64,000 nucleotides of DNA from Flaccisagitta enflata (lineage: Eukaryota > Chaetognatha > Sagittoidea > Aphragmophora). The stretch's first letter is position 1. Each line of letters begins with the position of its first letter. The position numbers were made by a program, and so were the translations under genes. The stretch covers positions 65,782,001-65,846,000 of the forward strand of contig OZ231126.1 in assembly GCA_965153355.1 (NCBI GenBank), in the 5' to 3' direction. The notes beneath the pieces are model-generated. The model was given only the letters and a program-made list of their open reading frames with translations. It searched no databases and was not told the DNA's origin. Below are positions 12,454 to 22,122 of the stretch, in pieces.

Positions 12454-12492
12454 TGACGGCGCCCCCCACGTCCGTTTCCCTGATTTGATTTG
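12450..12492 (-). promoter_or_regulatory. gag-pol overlap, putative -1 frameshift window
   Basis: Gag ends TGA at 12452-12450. The pol frame (-1) is open back to a stop near 12495, leaving about 40 nt of overlap. A six-G run (minus strand, 12467-12462) lies in this window and is the only homopolymer available for slippage. No ATG occurs at the start of the pol frame. Confidence 0.55.
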
Positions 12493-13793
12493 CTAGCGTT
12501 GGCTTGCTTGCAGCCTGGTGCGCATTTCTGTGCGTCTGTGCCATGCGTGTGATGGTACCAGCAGATGCCGTCGATCAGTTTCTGTTCACCTTGTGCGAAT
12601 CCTCGGGCGGGAGATCGAGTTCTGCTGTTGCTGCCGCTGCTGCTGGCTGCTGGGGAAACGTTGCGTTTGAATCCGTTGTTGGAGCGGTTTCTGCTACGAG
12701 AGCGGTTGAAGTTGCCTCTGCCTCTCGATGTGCTTCTGCGGATGGCGTTGATGTCCTCGGCGTTGTCATCCTGATTGCTGAAAGCTGCGGTAAAGGTGCT
12801 GCTGCTGTTGCTGCTGCTGGAGGCTGCGCCGATATGGTTAACTGATGAGAGCGATTTTTCGAGTGGGTTACCTTGTCGGTCGAAAAATGTATCGGCCATT
12901 TGTGCCAATTCTTGCGCGGACCTGGTCTCCATGCTTTCACCTAGGTATTCCCTGATCCTTGGTGGAAGAGTCTTAAGGAGATGTTCCTTCCTAATGTCGT
13001 CGATGGTAACCTCTGAGGTGTCCTCTTCTAACTGAATGAGGTATTGGGAAGGTTTGAGTCCATTGCGAGGTGCTTCAGCTATCAGCTTTTTGGCTTTCTG
13101 CCGGCGGGTTGGACCGTATTCTTTTTTCAAATAGTGAAGAAAGTCATTCCAATCTTGGTCGGTGTTGTCACCGTAGAGGAACCTATTGACTGTTGGGTTC
13201 ATTGCCACATCAAAGATGTTCTCTAAAAAGGCAAACTTATCCTTAGCAAGGACCACCTCAGCTCTTTCATAAGCTTTTTCGAGTCGTTTTATCCAGTTGA
13301 TGATGTTCTTCAAGTCCAGAGCTGGTATTTCAGGCTTTTTTCTGGCTCGGGATGGTTGCTGTTGAGGTTGCTGCAATGCTGTGAGACTCTGTAAGGCTGC
13401 CGAAAGTTGTGCTACTGAGGCTTGTGATTGAAGGTGTTGTTGCTGCAAGGCTTGCATGTTTGTGTTTTGCTGGTCCAACTGAGCTTGTTGCTGCATAGCT
13501 AATTCTCGGAATTTTTCAAGCTGTTGCTCGACAGTTAAGCTTGAGAGGTCAGGAGGAGGCATGGTTGCTGTTTGAGTAGCTAGTGTAACGGATGCTGTGG
13601 CTTGTTGTCTAGCAAGGATGTTGTTGAATGTGATGTCTGGCAGGGTGACTGGGTTAGAAGGCTCTGCTTCTAAGAAATTGAAAACTTCCTCTTCCAGTTC
13701 ATTTGAAAGAGGTGATGGTGAAGGATCTCTGCCACGTCGATGTAATCTTGGTATGTAAGGAATGTCAAGGTTGTTGCTGTTCTGGTTACTCAT
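12450..13793 (-). CDS. gag: Ty3/gypsy Gag
   Basis: 447 residues from an ATG at 13793. It has an N-terminal acidic/proline region, a Gln-rich coiled-coil-like stretch (about 90-145), then a capsid-like core (IINWIKRLEKAYERA ... FLHYLKKEYGPTRRQKAKKLI). A Ser/Arg-rich basic region and a C-terminal Cys/His motif ICWYHHTHGTDAQKCAPGCK follow. That motif resembles the CWYH...G..A..C..PC nucleocapsid signature of several invertebrate gypsy-like elements rather than the standard CCHC knuckle. The Gag stop codon overlaps the pol frame, which lies at -1. Gag forms the particle and binds the element RNA; here that is inferred from family knowledge. Confidence 0.93.
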   Translation of the reverse strand: MSNQNSNNLDIPYIPRLHRRGRDPSPSPLSNELEEEVFNFLEAEPSNPVTLPDITFNNILARQQATASVTLATQTATMPPPDLSSLTVEQQLEKFRELAMQQQAQLDQQNTNMQALQQQHLQSQASVAQLSAALQSLTALQQPQQQPSRARKKPEIPALDLKNIINWIKRLEKAYERAEVVLAKDKFAFLENIFDVAMNPTVNRFLYGDNTDQDWNDFLHYLKKEYGPTRRQKAKKLIAEAPRNGLKPSQYLIQLEEDTSEVTIDDIRKEHLLKTLPPRIREYLGESMETRSAQELAQMADTFFDRQGNPLEKSLSSVNHIGAASSSSNSSSTFTAAFSNQDDNAEDINAIRRSTSRGRGNFNRSRSRNRSNNGFKRNVSPAASSSGSNSRTRSPARGFAQGEQKLIDGICWYHHTHGTDAQKCAPGCKQANASKSNQGNGRGGRRQ

Positions 13794-15536
13794 TTAGCTG
13801 AGTATTGGTAGATCGTGGCATTTCACTTGTTTGTGAATAAAATGACAGGAAACCGAGTTGATTTTCGGTTTGAAAATGATCTGCAACAATATTTTGGTTG
13901 TTTTCAACCAAATAACAAATTTTGTCTTCAAGGGATGCAGTTGGCGACGAACGAATTGGTGAAGGAGTCGTGATGGAACAATGAAACTTTGCACGAGGGT
14001 AGAGTGTGACTAGATGCACTTGGATACCAAATTTTATCGAATTCTATCAAACCGTTCTCGAGATATCTATGTTTGAAAGTGAATCACTTAATTAAGCAAA
14101 TGTGGCCTTCAAGGGATGCGGTTGGGCGTCGACGAGGCGTTGGAGGATGTCGAGGGTGGCGCTGACGGTCGGGATGGATGCTCCTCGAGTGGAGGGAGGT
14201 AGTTGTAAGGTATGGTGCTCCCAGGTTGTGTAGTTCAGCTGTGATGCGTTGTTGAAGTTGTGGTGATGCACATGACTCACTGAGGGAGAGTCTGACGACC
14301 AGTTGGAGTGGCTGCACGAGGGTCAGAGGCTCTGAGCATCTCACCCAAAGTAGTGTGATGGTAATCTCCGCGTTTCAGATCGATTAGACACTTTGGTGAA
14401 GAGAGAAACGACTTTGCAACTGCTGATGCAGCTGGGATCCTCCACGAGCTGCTGACGAGGTGTTGGAGGTCGATATCGATGGCGTTGTCGTCCCTGTGTG
14501 ATGCAGTTTGTCAAGTTGGACTGGACTACCGAGTTTTGAGACGATTGGAAACGATTAAGTGCCTTTTTGTTGTTGTTGAAAGAATTGCACTTTGTGTTAC
14601 ACTGTTGGAGGATGTGGAGGGGTGCTGACGAAGTGTTGGAGGTCGATATCGCTTCCGTTTTCGATGTCGTGGTGTAGTACACGATGAGTTGGACTGGAAT
14701 CCCGAGTTTTATCTCAATCTAAGTTCGTCTTCACTCCCATTTGCCTGTTGATAGGTGGCGAAATTGGTGTTGTAGTTGTGGATTCGGTGGGCGACCTGGC
14801 GAGGTGTTGGAGGCGTCTGCGGACGTCGAGGGTATGACCACTGGATGCCCCACGTCGAGTTGAGTCTGGATACCGATTTAGAAGTCGATCCGAGGTCGGG
14901 AAGGTTTTAAATGTTGTTGTTGAATGAACTGCAGTTGTTGTAGAATTTGAGGTTGTGGCTGCAGAGGAGCCACTGGCGAACTGCTGGAAGGCCTCGGCGA
15001 TGCTCGTGACGTGGCTGTGGCGTCGTGGGCGAGGTGGTTGACACGATGTTGACCAGATACTCGAGCTGCAACACCTGATGGCCGGGATTAGCCTTGGGGA
15101 GGAGGAGAGAAAAGAGGGAAAACACACAACAACCACTGCTGTTTGCACAGATTTGGCTTCTGGGCTGTTGATGGACTATGTCCCCCCCCTAATCGAGCTG
15201 AGTCACCTGACTGGATGCAGGGGTTGTGCCGGCCTCAGCACTCCCACATTTTGCACTCAAGCTGTGGCAAGAGCCAAGGGCGATCAGGCGTCGGCTGCCC
15301 TGGTGCACCACATCTGTTGGGCACTTGACAGAGGCCAACGGAGCCAGCCTTCTTCTAGGGCTGTCGGCGATTTTCCACTGTTGTTTGAAGGAGTGTTGAC
15401 TGTTGTTAGAGTGTTGGTTGACAGAATACCTAACCCTTCGTGGGTCCTAGGTTATTCCAGGGGAGAATTACCACAATTGTAGCTGTTTTTATCAGAAGGT
15501 TGGATTTAACATAAGTCCTTTTGAGGGCTTACCAAT
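13794..15536 (-). other. Gypsy 5' leader with degenerate internal repeats
   Basis: About 1.7 kb between 5' LTR and gag, unusually long. Four to five diverged copies of a 200-350-bp block recur, each containing variants of GACGAGGTGTTGGAGG, a GGTCGATATCG or GTCGAGGG stretch, and AGTTGGACTGGA/GAGTTTTA. Small frames here are not convincing genes. Confidence 0.65.
15517..15534 (-). other. Primer-binding-site candidate
   Basis: On the minus strand, a few bases past the 5' LTR end, the sequence reads TGGTAAGCCCTC. TGG at this position is typical of a tRNA 3'-CCA complement. I could not assign the tRNA. Confidence 0.45.
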
Positions 15537-16332
15537 TTGTAGGTACCAGGTGTACCTGCAAGTAACACCATTACTAGGTAGCTGTAGTTTATTAACTGTT
15601 GTTAATAGGCATCGAATCCTAAGGCTTCTTTGGCCTTAAATAATGACTCCAGAGTTAATACATGAGGTAAGTCTTCAGCATCACATTGAAACATAATTAC
15701 AACAAAGTAATTAATTCATGAGGAGAGAGAGATGTTTCTGCATCAGTTGGAAGAACCAGACTGAAGGGGCGACTTCCCTAAGGTTGGCAGTCTTCCAGGC
15801 TCGGAGCAATGGAAGCTGCCATGACACTTGGTCACATGACCATCATGTGACCAACAACAGAGGCGGACTCTATTGCCAGTTAAAGGCATCAAACAAAAGC
15901 GCAGCAGAGCTGCCCTCTAATGTTAAGTAAAGGCGCCAAGACAAAAGAGCAACGGTTTGGGGAAGCTAACAGAGGCACAAAAGAGCCCAGATATGGGCAG
16001 GGGCAGTATCTCCCAAACCGTAAGGGCAGGAGCAAAATGGACCCCAGATTTGGGGTCACCTTTGGTTAAGCTTTGTAAGAGATGATCCTAGAGGGGTCAC
16101 ACCATGGGGGCAATTGGCCAAGGAGATAAGTAGCTAAAGCAATGGCAACAATATGCAAATGAGCTTAAAACCAAAGTGAGACGAATATGACATGTAGGGA
16201 TATCTACGGAAACGGGAGAAAGAGAGGAACAGAACTACATCAAGCATATGATGCTAATGATAACGGTATTCGAGAAATGAGAGGTTAAACGTTTGCTAGT
16301 GTTTACAAGTATAAACCCTATCAATCCTTACA
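15537..16332 (-). repeat. 5' LTR of gypsy element
   Basis: About 796 bp, same boundaries as the left copy. Differences by eye include CTAGG/CTGGG, CAGCATC/CGGCATC, AAGGTTGG/AAAGTTAG and TGTTAAG/TGTAAAG, plus an A-run length difference. The right half looks identical. Confidence 0.95.
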
Positions 16333-16496
16333 GGCTCCGATGGCCAAGGGGGCGGCGGCGGAAGGACAGACGGACAGACGGATAGAGGGATGGAAGGGTG
16401 GATGGACAGACGGACAGAAAGACGGAAGGACGGATGTCTCAAAATTCCCCCCTGTGTCCTACAGGACATCGGCCCTTTGGGGCCGCTGCCCAAAAA
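16333..16496 (-). mobile_element. GGGCAGCGG foldback copy 2, right part
   Basis: It starts with the duplicated GGCT and carries a GACG/GACA-rich patch and the second arm (CCTGTGTCCTACAGGACATC). It ends GGCCGCTGCCCAAAAA. Joined to 6906-7210 it restores a typical foldback of about 470 bp. Confidence 0.85.
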
Positions 16497-16629
16497 GGTG
16501 ACTATATTAAATGTGGGGGAACGATATTTAGCTACCCACTTTCCTACTCACAAGCCAAGAAAGTGATACAACCTCTTAAAGTCGTGAGCGTGTGAGTAAA
16601 TTGGAATTGAGTAAGACTAGGCCAGTAAT

Positions 16630-17215
16630 ATTCTGCAGAAGCGTTAGATGGTCAGCGGTACCCGTGCCCTGCTTTAGTACTTTAGCAGGTTGTGCTTTAA
16701 GTCGAAGGGGAAGCAGGGCGGCGGCCCCAAAGGGGTTGATGACCTATGCTTTCACACACATGGGAAATTTTCTACTTCTTCTCCTCCTCCTCCCCCAAAT
16801 TCCATTCTCGAGGCCCAAATCCCAGTCTCGAGACCCAAATCGCAGCCTCAAGGCCCAAATCCTAGCCTGGGGACCCAGATCCTAGCCTTGAGGCCCAAAT
16901 CTCAGTCTTGAGGTTGGGATCCGGGCCTCTTGGCTGGGGTTAGGCCCTCGAGGCTGAGATTTAGGCCTCAAGTTTGGGATCTGGGTCTCCAGGCTAGGAT
17001 TTGGGCCTTGAGGCTAAGATTTGGGCCTTGAGGCTGAGATTTTGGCCTGGAGACTGGGATGGGCCTGGAGACTGGAATTTGAACCTTGAGACTGGAATTT
17101 GAGGGGGGTGACGGAGAAGGAAAAATAGAAGGAGAAGGAGGATAAGGAGGAGAAAATCGCCCATATGTGTGAAAGCTAGGTCATCGACCCCTTTGGGGCC
17201 GCTGCCCAAAAGGGG
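16630..17215 (-). mobile_element. GGGCAGCGG foldback copy 3
   Basis: Reverse orientation. GGTCAGCGGTACCCG is followed by GCCCTGCTTT...AAGCAGGGC, then arms containing GATGACCTATGCTTTCACAC and complement. The core is a GGCCCAAATCCCAGTCTC-type minisatellite whose direction flips near 16930. Confidence 0.85.
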
Positions 17216-17369
17216 GACGGGTACACCCAACAGACCGAATATGAAGGAACAATTTCTTCACGGGGAGAAAAGCGGGTAAAAGTGGGAGACATTCGTTTGA
17301 AGAGGGTGACAGAGCTTGGGAGCTTTTTTTGGAGGAACATGATGTTGGGGGGAACATGATGTTGTATTA

Positions 17370-17565
17370 ACAAGGCCGGATACACGGCTACCCAAGTCGC
17401 GTGCGGGTGGGCAGGGGCAGTGATGATTTAGACCAATCAAGCTGTTGGGCAGGAGTAGTAACCCCAAAACTGCCTGTTAACGCCCAAAAAGCAAAGTGTT
17501 ACCGACTGACAGACAGACCAACCGATGGACAGAGCGGGTTGTAGAGTCGCGTGCACGCGACTAAA
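17370..17565 (+). mobile_element. ACAAG element, GTCGCGTG subfamily, complete
   Basis: Complete ~196-bp copy. The 5' end ACAAGGCCGGATACACGG (GCCG/CGGC hairpin) is followed by AGTCGCGTGCGGGTGGGCAGG. The tetranucleotide tract CCGACTGACAGACAGACC leads to the terminal palindrome AGTCGCGTGCACGCGACT, then AAAAA. It abuts the left arm of a large inverted duplication. Confidence 0.92.
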
Positions 17566-17566
17566 A

Positions 17567-17900
17567 AGAAATTCAACATGGGAATACTCACATGATGTTT
17601 TTAGTCGTGTGCACGCGACTCTACAACCCGCTCTGTCCGTCTGTCTGTCGGTCAATCGGTCCGTCACACTTTGCTTTTTTTTCGCCACCCCTGCCCACCC
17701 GCACGCGACTAAGGTAGCCGTGTATCCGGCCTTGTTATCGCAAAAACAGGAATTTTCATCAGGTATTGCCTTGACATCATTCAGCTGTTACAAATAATGA
17801 ATTACAAACCAGAGAGAAGGTCAAACTAGGACATAACTGAAGCCCAGAGAGACAGAGCTCAGAGGTAGAGGATGACCCAAAACATCCATAAAAGGAAATA
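17567..17900. repeat. Left arm of large inverted duplication
   Basis: It matches in inverted orientation the segment at about 20290-20508: GAAATTCAACATGGGAATAC, then ATGATGTTTTT, and TGAAGCCCAGAGAGACAGAG. This arm contains the 134-bp ACAAG insertion at 17603-17736; the other arm does not. Confidence 0.88.
17603..17736 (-). mobile_element. ACAAG element with a resolvable empty site
   Basis: Reverse orientation, 134 bp: AGTCGTGTGCACGCGACT hairpin, CTGTCTGTCGG tract, CCCCTGCCCACCCGCACGCG, then GTATCCGGCCTTGTT. The flanks read GATGTTTTT and ATCGCAAAAAC. The other arm of the inverted duplication has the uninterrupted GATGTTTTTATTGCAAAAAC, so insertion added no duplicated target bases. Confidence 0.93.
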
Positions 17901-18182
17901 ATCCCCCCTCCCCTAAGCCGGATCAACAAGGCGCGGGGCCCTAAGCTAGGCTAGGGGCGCGGGGCCCCCTGACCCCCCCTCTTTGCACACCCTGCTAGCC
18001 CTCCCCCTCTTTGCCCCTTCCCCCCCCCCCCCCGTTTACCCAATAACTCCAAACCAGTCGATTAAAATTTTATCTAGCATGCACAACTTCCTGTCTGCCT
18101 AAAATTGACATATTTAAAGAACTTAAAACAGATGAAACAACAATATATGACAACACCATTACAGTTAAGCATATTATCTTTC
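17901..18182. other. GC-rich/C-tract spacer
   Basis: It contains GGCGCGGGGCCC motifs and C runs, a related GGCGCGGGGCCC block recurs near 20040-20085. No gene. Confidence 0.55.
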
Positions 18183-18277
18183 TTTTTGGGCGGCGGCCCC
18201 GAAGGGGCCGATGGCCTATGATTCAACAAAGGGCAATTTTATTCGGTTTCCGGCCTATGTATGTCCCCCCTAGCCTA

Positions 18278-18670
18278 ACAAGCCCAAAAGGGCAACAGTC
18301 GCGTGCATCTGGAAATGACAAACAAAAGAGCAAAAACATGTTGAAATGTTAGGAATGTTAAAAAAAGTTAAAAAATGTTAAAGAATGTTAAAGAATGTTA
18401 AAAAATGTTAAAGAATGTTAGAAAAGGTTAAAAAATGTTAAAAAAACTTTAGAAATGTTACAAAAGGTAAAATTTTAAGAAATGTTAGACGATGTTAGAA
18501 AATGTTAAAGAATGTTAAAAGATTTTAAAAAATGTTAAAAAATGTTAAAAAAAGTTAAAAAATGTAAAAAATATTAACAACAATAGAAAATCTAAAAATA
18601 TTTCAGATCGACGGATGGACGGACTGACCAACCGACAGACCAAGGTGTAGAGTCGCGTGCACGCGACTAA
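18278..18670 (+). mobile_element. ACAAG element with AATGTTAAA minisatellite (nested)
   Basis: 5' ACAAGCCCAAAAGGGCAACAG (GCCC/GGGC hairpin) and AGTCGCGTGCATCTGG. The interior (18340-18600) is an array of AAAATGTTA-like 9-10-mers. The 3' end has GACGGATGGACGGACTGACC and AGTCGCGTGCACGCGACT. Confidence 0.9.
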
Positions 18671-18691
18671 AAACAGGCTTCTCAGACCATA

Positions 18692-19661
18692 ACCTTGGCG
18701 TCATAAAAAATGGCGGATTTTTAAAACCTATTTTAACCATCTTAATTTAAGAGAAACTAAGGAAAATTGGTGATGGTTGGAAAGCTCTTTGAAAGATCTT
18801 TCATTTGAGTCGTGTCTGGACATAGCAGCTTAAACCGTTTAGAAATTACAGTGATTCAAAGAAAACCTCTATTTTTTTACCCTTACGGTGTGTCATTAAA
18901 AAAAGTCTGCTAATAATTTCATTATTACCAAAATGATAGAAGATTTTGTCCGATTGCCTTCAAATTTTCAGTGATGTCTAAATTGTCTGTCTACTGATAC
19001 CGGTTCAATTTTTGTGAGAATCGGAAATTTTTTACTATGGTTCTTGCATGTTCCTTTAAAAACCCTCATCCAAATTCTTGAAAAATGATGCATTTTTAAA
19101 AAAACTTGTTTATTTCTGAATTATTTGGGCTCACACCCAGTTTACTTCTTTGGGAGAGGGCCCTAAATATAGAATTTTGAAAGCACTCTAAAATGTCATA
19201 GATTTTTCACAATTTTAACCATGTATTCATGAATAAAACACTCAATAAAATCCAATCACTGATTCTTTCAAACCACAGTTTTGCAAACCAACATTAAAAT
19301 CTTTCGCATGGTTAAAATGGTAGTAAAAGTTGTCCGATTTGGATGAAATTTTAGAAGCTGTTAAAGGCAGGTATGTTGTACCACCATATAAAATTTTATT
19401 TTAATCGGATAAGGTTAAGTACGGTTTTTAAGAGATTATGTTTAAGTTATGATCGCTGACACACCGTAAAGGTGAAAAAAGAGAAGTGTTTTTCAAATTG
19501 ATGTGGCGTCTCAGCCATTTGAGCGACAATGTTGCGACACGACTTAAATGAAAGATCTTTCGAAGAGCTTTCTAGACATCACCAATTTTCCTTAGTTTCT
19601 CTCAAATTAAGTTTGTTAAAAAAAGGTTTTAAAAATCCGCTATTTTTTATGACGCCAAGGT
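18692..19661. mobile_element. TA-flanked foldback element, 970 bp (nested)
   Basis: Termini ACCTTGGCGTCATAAAAAAT and its complement, with TA at 18690-18691 and 19662-19663. Complementary arms extend at least 200 bp each (AAAGATCTTTCATTTGAGTCG near 18795 pairs near 19545). No transposase frame; a Tc1/mariner-type MITE is the simplest reading. Confidence 0.8.
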
Positions 19662-19902
19662 TAAATCAGGCCTTTCAGACCCCAGATCAATCCTCACAGA
19701 CCCCAAACCACACCTCTAGGACCCAAAATCAGGCTTGTAAGCCTCCCAAAACAGCTTCTCAAACCGGAGAAAATTGTCCTCTGTGGAATCACAGGTCATT
19801 GGTCCCTCTGGGGGCGCTGCCCCTCTCATCATCTCTTCCCCTCATACACTAGCTATGGGGCATCGGGTAACGCTGACCATGTAATGCTTTTGCGATTATT
19901 TT

Positions 19903-20021
19903 TTTCTTTCTTTTTCTTTCTTTCTTTCTTTTTCTTTCTTTCTTTCTTTTTCTTTCTTACTTTTTCTTTCTTTCTTTTTCTTTCTTTCTTTTTCTTTCTT
20001 TCTTTCTTTTTTTTTTCCTCT
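19903..20021. repeat. (TTTC)n microsatellite
   Basis: Imperfect TTTC tetranucleotide run with T-tract interruptions. Confidence 0.95.
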
Positions 20022-20289
20022 TTTTTTTTCTAGGGAAAGGTGCTCAAGGCGCGGGGCCCCCCTGAGGCGCGGGGCCCTAAGCTATAGCTTTTTTAGCCTA
20101 TTTGTTGATCCGGCATAGCCCCTCCCCCCCTCCCCTCTTCCCCCTCCCCCTTAAGTCCTCATTGAAGCCGAAGGCAGATGTGTCCGGACAAAACAGTGGG
20201 ACCCATTACTCATTTTAAACTCCGTGAAAAACTTCACATTAATGGCACATCAACACAGACTTGGGCGGCGTCTTAAGGGGGAGGGGGGA

Positions 20290-20508
20290 GGGGGGAGGGG
20301 GGATTTTATCCTTTTATGGATGTTTTTTTGTCATCCTCTTCCTCTGAGCTCTGTCTCTCTGGGCTTCAGTTATGTCCTAGTTTGACCTTCTCTCTGGTTT
20401 GTAATTCATTCTTTGTAACAGCTGAATGATGTCAAGGCAATACTTGATGAAATTTCCTGTTTTTGCAATAAAAACATCATATGAGTATTCCCATGTTGAA
20501 TTTCTTTT
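20290..20508. repeat. Right arm of large inverted duplication
   Basis: Inverted partner of 17567-17900. It lacks the internal ACAAG insertion and is itself flanked on the outside by the 3' end of an ACAAG element, as is the left arm. The duplicated unit therefore includes that junction. Confidence 0.88.
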
Positions 20509-20509
20509 T

Positions 20510-20835
20510 AGTCGCGTGCACGCGACTCTACACCTTGGTCTGTCGGTCGGTTGGTCGGTCCGTCCCGTAACGTTTTTAAATTTTCGATGTTTTTTATCAT
20601 CTTTTAACATTTTTTTGCATCTTTTAAACAGTTTTTAACATTTTTTAACATTTTCTGACGTTTTTGGCATTTTAACATTTTTTAACCTTTTTTAACCTTT
20701 TTTAACATTTTTTAACATTTTTTAACATTTTTTAACAAATTTTAACATTTTTTAACATTTAGTAACATTTCAACATTTCTTAACATTTTGTTTGTCATTT
20801 CCAGACGCACGCGACTGTTGCCCTCTTGGGCTTGT
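20510..20835 (-). mobile_element. ACAAG element with TTTTTAACA minisatellite
   Basis: Reverse orientation: AGTCGCGTGCACGCGACT hairpin, GGTCGGTTGGTCGGTCCGTC tract, a long TTTTTAACAT-type array (20580-20790), then CCAGACGCACGCGACTGTTG and GCCCTCTTGGGCTTGT. The GCCC/GGGC end hairpin is of the same subtype as the copies at 2240 and 18278. Confidence 0.92.
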
Positions 20836-20977
20836 TTCTCATCTATCTCACCATATGTGCAATGACTTTCAAATCTCATGATGTTGTATTGTTATCACGT
20901 ATCTCGATTTAAGCCTCAACGATTTATCGGTTTGAATACAATTGCATTGTAAAACGACGAGTGCGTTGTTAAATACA

Positions 20978-21339
20978 ACAAGGTCAACACCTTACAGTCG
21001 CGTGCGGTTGTTAGGACTAAAAGACTAAAAGACTTAAAGACTAAAAGACTAAAAGACTAAAAGACTAAAAGACTAAAAGACTAAAAGACTAAAAGACTAG
21101 AAGAATAAAAGACTAAAAAACTAAAAGACTAAAAGACTAAAAGACTAAAAGACTAAAAGACTAAAAGACTAAAAAACCAAAAGACTAAATGTAAATTGTC
21201 TTGAAATAACTTAAAATGACTTAAAATAATTTAAAATAGCATAAAACGACGGAAAAAAGCTAACGAAAGCAAATGGATGGACCGACCGACCGACCGACCG
21301 ACGGACAGAGCGGGTCATTGAGTTGCGTGCACGCAACAA
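20978..21339 (+). mobile_element. ACAAG element with GACTAAAA minisatellite
   Basis: The 5' hairpin is AAGGTCAACACCTT, then CAGTCGCGTGCGG. The interior 21014-21185 is a near-perfect array of the 8-mer GACTAAAA. The tract CCGACCGACCGACCGACGG follows, with a terminal hairpin AGTTGCGTGCACGCAAC and an A run. Confidence 0.9.
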
Positions 21340-21720
21340 AAAAAAAAAAAAAAAGCTGGTGAGTAAAAGAAAGTCGTATGAGCGAAGTGAATCATTGAAT
21401 GTTTGATTCCATTGTATCATAAAGTTTGATTCTGTTTTATCATAAAGAAACACTTGGACAATCTCGTATTTAGGGAGAGCAGAGGAGGAAAAAAAACTGT
21501 GATTTGGAAATGAACCGACCAACTGACGAACTTATCGAACGAAAAGTGGCTCCAAGTGTCTCGTGCGCGCGACTGTGAATAGTGTGTACAGTATGATTAA
21601 AGTGGCTCCAACTCAGTGGCATTCCATTAACATTGTCATTGAGAGGCTGCCACAAGAAAGTGACATGATATTTGACGGAACAGTTAAACGAAAAGTAAAC
21701 CCCGAAAACTTGGAGACAAA
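21340..21720. other. Non-coding, nothing recognised
   Basis: No gene. A short direct repeat (TTTGATTC.ATTGTATCAT) occurs near 21400-21440. Confidence 0.55.
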
Positions 21721-21972
21721 ACAAGGCCGGATACACGGCTACCCCAGTCGCGTGCGGGCAGGGGCTGTAATTGAGGTCACCACTGGTGACTCACCAGATC
21801 ATTTGGGCAGGAGCAGTGAGGCCAAAAACCGCAAAACCCCCAAAAAAGTAAAGTGTGACGGATGGACCGACGGACCGACGGACCGACGGACCGACGGACC
21901 GACGGACCGACGGACCAACGGACCGACGGACCGACCGACAAAGCGGTTTGTAGAGTCGCGTGGCACGCGACT
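21721..21972 (+). mobile_element. ACAAG element, GTCGCGTG subfamily, complete
   Basis: ACAAGGCCGGATACACGG, AGTCGCGTGCGGGCAGGGGC, a long GGACCGAC array (about 21855-21945), and the terminal hairpin AGTCGCGTGGCACGCGACT followed by AAAAA. Confidence 0.93.
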
Positions 21973-22122
21973 AAAAACAGAGTCCTCATCATTTGTACAA
22001 AATAACAAAACTGACAATCAAATGTCACCTTTCAAGGTTCCACCAAATGATTGCGAAGTGTCTGACTAGAAATATTATATCGTGATATGAGAGAGGAACA
22101 AAGGCATTGACGACTTTACTTA

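Larger units (their letters stand above)
7211..16332 (-). mobile_element. Full-length Ty3/gypsy LTR retrotransposon
   Basis: A ~9.1-kb element on the minus strand: 5' LTR (right), long leader, gag, pol, 3' LTR (left). The order protease-RT-RNase H-integrase and the GPY/F-like module downstream of the integrase place it in Ty3/gypsy. No env frame follows pol: only about 260 bp separates the pol stop from the 3' LTR. Gag and pol frames are uninterrupted and the LTRs are nearly identical, so the insertion is recent. It sits inside a foldback element, which gives a relative age order. Confidence 0.96.
18183..19898 (+). mobile_element. GGGCAGCGG foldback copy 4 (hosts two nested insertions)
   Basis: It starts TTTTTGGGCGGCGGCCCCGAAGGGG and ends with the inverted block near 19770-19825, then GGGGCATCGGGTAACGCTGACCAT and the terminal hairpin TGCTTTTGCG. 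Between the ends lie an ACAAG element (18278-18670) and a TA-flanked foldback (18692-19661). Removing both leaves about 350 bp. Confidence 0.82.

Noticed and set aside
8484-13226. Plus-strand ORFs across the gypsy element
   Set aside because: Antisense shadows of gag and pol.
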